A DNA stretch of 54,707 nucleotides, from assembly GCA_002394235.1 (NCBI GenBank), contig DGTF01000065.1, positions 8,840 through 63,546 on the forward strand, in the 5' to 3' direction. This document shows positions 51,403 through 54,707 of the stretch, piece by piece (position 1 is the stretch's first letter; each line of letters starts with the position of its first letter). The notes below the pieces were generated by a model. The model saw only the letters and a list, made by a program, of their open reading frames with translations, did not search any database and was not told the DNA's origin. The stretch comes from Eubacterium sp. UBA4343. Lineage in GTDB: Bacteria; Bacillota; Clostridia; Lachnospirales; Lachnospiraceae. The position numbers and the translations under genes were made by a program.

Positions 51403-53244
51403 ATGGGAAGAAAAAATCTGTTTAAACTTGTCACAACATTAACGGCCATTGGAGTGATATCTGCGGCATGTCCGGTTTATGCAGAGGATACAGCAGCTTC
51501 TTATATATCTGCCGAAACCGGAGAGACGGATGACTCTTTGGATAGTACATCAGGCAGTGCGGAGAATAGCAGCGATGCCGCGGAGAACAACACGGCGAAG
51601 TACAACACGGTTACATCTGCGGATAATGGAGTGGAGAATATATCATCCGAAAATACCGGTACACCAGAAAATGGAACCTCATCTGAAGAAGATTCTGGTG
51701 AGAAGGCGGGCGATAACACCTTGACAGATGCTTCGAATGAATCAGTTGAAGCAGAAATCGTGGGGACAGATTCCGTATCCGGATCCTCGGAAACCACGAG
51801 CGCGACTGAGGAATCTACTGAAGAAGAGAGGGAAGAGACAGAGGAGAAAGACGACAAAGACGACGCTCAGGAGATACCCGTTGTCAGCTATGCCGCTCAT
51901 GTTCAGCAGAAGGGGTGGCCGGCAGAGGACGCCGTTTCCGGAACAGACGCTCAGACTTATGCGGGATTTACGGGTAAGGGTCTTCGGGTTGAGGCAATCA
52001 GGGCCAGCGTGAAAGGCGATCAGAATCTCGGCATCACATACAATACTTATGTGCAGCAGAGAAGATGGACCGGATGGCAGAGTGACGGTGCAGCTGCGGG
52101 AACGACGGGACAGAGCCTTAGGATCGAAGCAATCGTCATGAAGCTGACCGGTACCGATGCGGACAAGTACGATCTCTATTACCGCGCGCATGTACAGAGC
52201 TTCGGCTGGCTTGCGTGGGCGAAAAACGGCGAGCTGGCCGGCACAACGAATCTGAGCCGCCGCGTCGAGGCGTATGAGGTTGCAATTGTGAAGAAGGGCG
52301 AGGCGGCACCTGCGAGATCTGCCGCCCGGAACGCTGCTTATCTCACTGCTCCGACAGTAACCTATCAGACCCATGTGCAGAGATACGGATGGAATCTGGG
52401 AGAGGTTTCGAACGGCGCTCTCGGCGGGACGACCGGACAGGGGCTGCGGATGGAGGCGCTGAAGATCCATCTGAACAAGACGACCGGATTCACGGGCGGT
52501 ATTTCGTACTGCTCCCATATACAGAGACTCGGATGGGAACAGAACTGGAAGACTGACGGAGCACTGTCCGGAACAGAAGGAAAGGGACTTCGCCTGGAGG
52601 CGGTCCGGATCCGGCTGACCGGTGAGATAGCAAATTTGTTTGACGTGTATTATCGTACGCATGTGCAGAGATTCGGCTGGACCGGCTGGGCGTCAAACGG
52701 GGAGGACTGCGGATCCGCCGGTTATGGGTATCGTCTGGAGGCGATTGAGATCCGTATAGTTGCCAGAGGAAGCAGCGCACCAGGAAGTACGGCAAATACA
52801 TTCTGGAAATATGTCAACCCTCACGCTGGTATGGATGCTATAGCGCAGGGATATTCAAGCTCTACCGGGTATCTTCTGATGGTTGACCGTTCCGCTCATC
52901 GGACAGGCGTGTATATAGGAAGCAGGAATAACTGGCAAAACCAGAAGTACTGGCTTTGCTCCAATGGAAAAGCATCGACGCCTACAATTACCGGTGTATA
53001 CAGACTGGGGATAAAGGGACTTTATTTCTGGAGCGGCAACACCAAATGCTGGTATTACAGCCAGATTTCCGGAGATTATTTATTCCATTCCGTAATCTAT
53101 GATGGGTCTTCTTCGCCGGTCCGCATTCTGGATGGAACCCTGGGCGCAGCGACATCTCACGGTTGCGTGCGGCTTGCGCTTGAAAACGCAAAATATATTT
53201 ATGATAATGTGCCTACCGGTACAACGGTTGTGATTTATAACTGA
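51403..53244 (+). CDS. Secreted L,D-transpeptidase with six ChW repeats
   Basis: 613 residues. Signal peptide 1-27 (cut after VYA). Residues 28-155 are a Ser/Thr/Glu/Asp-rich spacer. Residues 160-457 hold six clostridial hydrophobic ChW repeats (pattern HVQ-x2-GW…G-x-T-G…GLR-[LM]-EA), with a linker after the third. From about 480 on a YkuD L,D-transpeptidase: GYLLMVDRSAHRTGVYIGS, TPTITGVYRL, FHSVIY and the active site SHGCVRL with Cys588. Forms 3-3 crosslinks in peptidoglycan. AAGGGAG precedes the ATG; TATAAT at 51313-51318 may be its -10 box but has no clear -35. Confidence 0.93.
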   Translation: MGRKNLFKLVTTLTAIGVISAACPVYAEDTAASYISAETGETDDSLDSTSGSAENSSDAAENNTAKYNTVTSADNGVENISSENTGTPENGTSSEEDSGEKAGDNTLTDASNESVEAEIVGTDSVSGSSETTSATEESTEEEREETEEKDDKDDAQEIPVVSYAAHVQQKGWPAEDAVSGTDAQTYAGFTGKGLRVEAIRASVKGDQNLGITYNTYVQQRRWTGWQSDGAAAGTTGQSLRIEAIVMKLTGTDADKYDLYYRAHVQSFGWLAWAKNGELAGTTNLSRRVEAYEVAIVKKGEAAPARSAARNAAYLTAPTVTYQTHVQRYGWNLGEVSNGALGGTTGQGLRMEALKIHLNKTTGFTGGISYCSHIQRLGWEQNWKTDGALSGTEGKGLRLEAVRIRLTGEIANLFDVYYRTHVQRFGWTGWASNGEDCGSAGYGYRLEAIEIRIVARGSSAPGSTANTFWKYVNPHAGMDAIAQGYSSSTGYLLMVDRSAHRTGVYIGSRNNWQNQKYWLCSNGKASTPTITGVYRLGIKGLYFWSGNTKCWYYSQISGDYLFHSVIYDGSSSPVRILDGTLGAATSHGCVRLALENAKYIYDNVPTGTTVVIYN

Positions 53245-53264
53245 AGGCAGGCCGGTTCACACTG

Positions 53265-53336
53265 TGTGTGGGGGATGTGTCCCATCTCCCACGCATATCC
53301 GCACTTCCGTGCGGGCTGGGGCGGCAATGAAGCCCC
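53265..53336 (+). other. Three hairpins in a row behind the L,D-transpeptidase gene
   Basis: Hairpin 1: GTGGGGGAT (53268-53276) with ATCTCCCAC (53284-53292), extendable by three pairs. Hairpin 2: CCGCAC-TTCC-GTGCGG (53299-53314). Hairpin 3: GGGGC (53318-53322) with GCCCC (53332-53336). No T run follows any of them. They may be a 3' end element or part of a small RNA. Confidence 0.5.
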
Positions 53337-53358
53337 TGTCTTCAGGAATAGAAGACGT

Positions 53359-53402
53359 TGCCGAAAATAAATGCAGAATCTGCCGAAAATAAATGTAGAA
53401 TC
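53359..53402. repeat. 22-bp tandem duplication before the tRNA promoter
   Basis: TGCCGAAAATAAATGCAGAATC (units 53359-53380 and 53381-53402, one difference). The second copy ends 3 bases before the -35 box. Confidence 0.88.
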
Positions 53403-53405
53403 TGC

Positions 53406-53434
53406 TTGACAATAGAAGAACGTTTTGATATGAT
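53406..53434 (+). promoter_or_regulatory. Sigma-A promoter of tRNA-Thr
   Basis: TTGACA (53406-53411), 17 bases, TATGAT (53429-53434). Start near 53441, 25 bases before the tRNA. Confidence 0.9.
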
Positions 53435-53465
53435 CTTACTCGTTGGTGAGAAACACCGACGGATT

Positions 53466-53538
53466 GCTGATATAGCACAGGTGGTAGTGCGCATCCTTGG
53501 TAAGGATGAGGTCACCAGTTCGAGTCTGGTTAGCAGCT
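53466..53538 (+). tRNA. tRNA-Thr, anticodon GGU
   Basis: 73 bases; CCA is not encoded. D stem GCAC/GTGC, anticodon stem CATCC/GGATG with loop TTGGTAA (anticodon GGT), T stem ACCAG/CTGGT with loop TTCGAGT. The acceptor stem GCTGATA/TAGCAGC has one A-G mismatch at the fifth pair. Reads ACC and ACU. Single-gene unit with promoter and terminator of its own. Confidence 0.93.
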
Positions 53539-53541
53539 CGG

Positions 53542-53579
53542 ATACCGGAAGCAGTGCCGCTTCCGGTATTCTTCTTTTA
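53542..53579 (+). terminator. Terminator of tRNA-Thr
   Basis: ATACCGGAAGC (53542-53552) pairs over 11 bp with GCTTCCGGTAT (53559-53569) around AGTGCC; TCTTCTTTTA follows. Confidence 0.9.
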
Positions 53580-53588
53580 TAATTATTT

Positions 53589-54341
53589 ATGGATGAGAAT
53601 AAGGGATTTTTCCAAAAATACGGCAGGCTGTTGATACTCATCGGGTTGGTGATACTTGCCGTCATCCTCGTTTGGGAAGCTTTCGGAGATACATTTCCTA
53701 CGTATGTGCGTCTGCTGCGGCAGGGCGATCAGGATGAAATCCGGTCGTACATTGCGCATGAGTCGGCATGGAAGGGAATTTTCACGATCATTGCGCTGTC
53801 TGCGCTTCAGGTGATCAGTGTTGTACTTCCGGGCTTCGCGATCCAGATCGCGGCCGGAGCCATATATGGCTGGTGGCGTTCCCTTTTGATGTGTTATCTG
53901 GGGTTTAACCTCGGTAATGTGATCGTGTTTCTTGTAGCACGGCGCATGGGCAGTGAAATCCGCGGCTTTGCGCCAAAGAAAAAGAACTCGACTTCCTGGA
54001 TCAAAGACAAAATGAGGACGACGAGGCCGAGTTTTGTCGTCGGACTGCTCAATTTAATTCCGTTGATTCCGAATGGAATCATTCCGTACATGGCAGCCGG
54101 TTCCTCTATTTCGTTCACGGGATTTCTGGGGGCGCTCATGGTGTCCAGCTGGCTGCAGATCCTTTTTAATTGTCTGGCCGGAGAATTCCTGAAAAACGGG
54201 CAATACGGATTTATGGTGCTGGCAATCGGCGTACAGGTAGCTCTTGTGCTTCTTGTAACCTGGAAGCGGCAGGCCATCATGTCGCTGATCCCGGGCGGCG
54301 CAGATATGGATGATGAGGATGAAATCGATCCGGAAGAATAA
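53589..54341 (+). CDS. VTT-domain (TVP38/DedA-like) membrane protein
   Basis: 250 residues. One N-terminal helix (about 13-31), then the VTT domain: SALQVISVVLPGFAIQIAAG, GWWRSLLMCYLGFNLGNVIV, GLLNLIPLIPNGIIPYMAAG, and two more helices; the tail is acidic (DMDDEDEIDPEE). TVP38/DedA proteins are thought to scramble or carry lipids; some carry undecaprenyl phosphate. No ribosome binding site precedes the ATG, which stands 10 bases behind the tRNA terminator. Confidence 0.9.
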   Translation: MDENKGFFQKYGRLLILIGLVILAVILVWEAFGDTFPTYVRLLRQGDQDEIRSYIAHESAWKGIFTIIALSALQVISVVLPGFAIQIAAGAIYGWWRSLLMCYLGFNLGNVIVFLVARRMGSEIRGFAPKKKNSTSWIKDKMRTTRPSFVVGLLNLIPLIPNGIIPYMAAGSSISFTGFLGALMVSSWLQILFNCLAGEFLKNGQYGFMVLAIGVQVALVLLVTWKRQAIMSLIPGGADMDDEDEIDPEE

Positions 54342-54373
54342 GTCAGGCAGGATTTCTAAAAATGAATCAGGCA

Positions 54374-54406
54374 AGAGCTGACCGATTGCGGCAGCTCTTT
54401 TTTTTC
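54374..54406 (+). terminator. Terminator behind the VTT gene
   Basis: AGAGCTG (54374-54380) pairs with CAGCTCT (54392-54398), with CCG/CGG inside; eight T follow. Confidence 0.88.
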
Positions 54407-54589
54407 TAATAGGACATTTTTATTTTTTTTTCTCTCCGGCCCTGTTATTACTGATGCGAACAGATTGTTTTTTGAGAAACAGCATGGTATAGTTAAAAAA
54501 AGTTACATAAATATTACAATAATATTTCTGAAGGGATGCTGCCATCCGTAAAAGGAAAACCGGCACGTTTCTTCTGGGATGGGTGGAAG

Positions 54590-54707
54590 ATGAATACATG
54601 TATAAAAAAGATATTTCGGATCATCGCATGCCTGAGTATCGCAGGTGCTCTTTTCCTCGGGGAAGGGCTTCCGGTTCCGGCCTCAGAAGCAAATACAAAT
54701 GAAACGG
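54590..54707 (+). CDS. Secreted protein, 5' part only
   Basis: The first 39 codons before the window ends. MNTCIKKIFRIIACLSIAG followed by ALFLGEGLPVPASEA is a signal peptide: basic start, hydrophobic core, A-x-A-like cut site. GGGTGG is a weak binding site. No domain is visible yet. Confidence 0.6.
   Translation, partial: MNTCIKKIFRIIACLSIAGALFLGEGLPVPASEANTNET

Noticed and set aside
53358..53582. 74-codon gene over the tRNA
   Set aside because: It runs through the tRNA, its promoter and its terminator.

Overview
The window looks like a chromosomal segment of a Gram-positive clostridium, most likely a Lachnospiraceae-type gut Firmicute. The reasons are AGGAGG ribosome binding sites, the conserved ispF-cysS-mrnC-rlmB-sigH neighbourhood known from Bacillus and Clostridia, a CIRCE-controlled hsp20, six clostridial hydrophobic ChW repeats on an L,D-transpeptidase, and a rhamnose-based ABC-transporter-dependent wall polysaccharide locus. 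The genus assignment is inference. Almost everything is on the + strand; only hsp20, a TSCPD protein and a HAD phosphatase are on the - strand.

Bases 1-3200 hold the end of a cupin gene, an alpha/beta hydrolase with a cysteine elbow, and two damaged MATE exporters. One MATE is a short N-terminal remnant behind an intact promoter and attenuator-like terminator; the other is nearly full length but carries a one-base deletion. Bases 3577-11498 look like one functional region: a membrane sensor with a kinase-like but histidine-less C-terminus, a soluble PAS-histidine kinase, a NarL/LuxR response regulator, a receiver-like protein without its phosphorylation site, an SPFH/zinc-ribbon protein, a small membrane protein, a zinc-ribbon membrane protein and a TPM-domain protein. 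The last group resembles the B. subtilis YdjG-YdjH-YdjI envelope-stress complex. An inverted repeat at about -42 of a promoter without a -35 box suggests that the regulator controls the second half.

Bases 11632-13228 are a fossil: pieces of an adenylation enzyme, a type III PLP decarboxylase, an MBOAT acyltransferase and an SGNH/DltD-like protein, with a kinase tail, joined by deletions and frameshifts. This is what remains of a dlt-like wall-modification operon. After it come intact single genes: a CapA-type protein, a radical SAM enzyme, a GH25 muramidase, an AraC regulator, hsp20, a TSCPD protein, a HAD phosphatase, mutY, a GT2 glycosyltransferase, then ispF, cysS, mrnC, rlmB and a SigH-like sigma factor. 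Several spacers here carry tandem repeats, and one of them contains the mrnC ribosome binding site.

Bases 29327-51281 are a large polysaccharide locus with its own extended -10 promoter: priming phosphoglycosyl transferases, rmlA, rmlB, rmlD and (apart) rmlC for dTDP-L-rhamnose, Wzm/Wzt export, several GT2/GT4/DUF4422 glycosyltransferases, a methyltransferase fusion and two tandemly duplicated double-GT2 proteins. Together they could build, prime, polymerise, cap and export a rhamnan-type wall glycan. The most unusual protein is a 699-residue fusion of two phosphoglycosyl transferase domains in which the first has lost its catalytic Asp-Glu pair. The window ends with a ChW-repeat L,D-transpeptidase, a row of RNA hairpins, a lone tRNA-Thr(GGU) with its own promoter and terminator, a VTT-domain membrane protein and the first 39 codons of a secreted protein.
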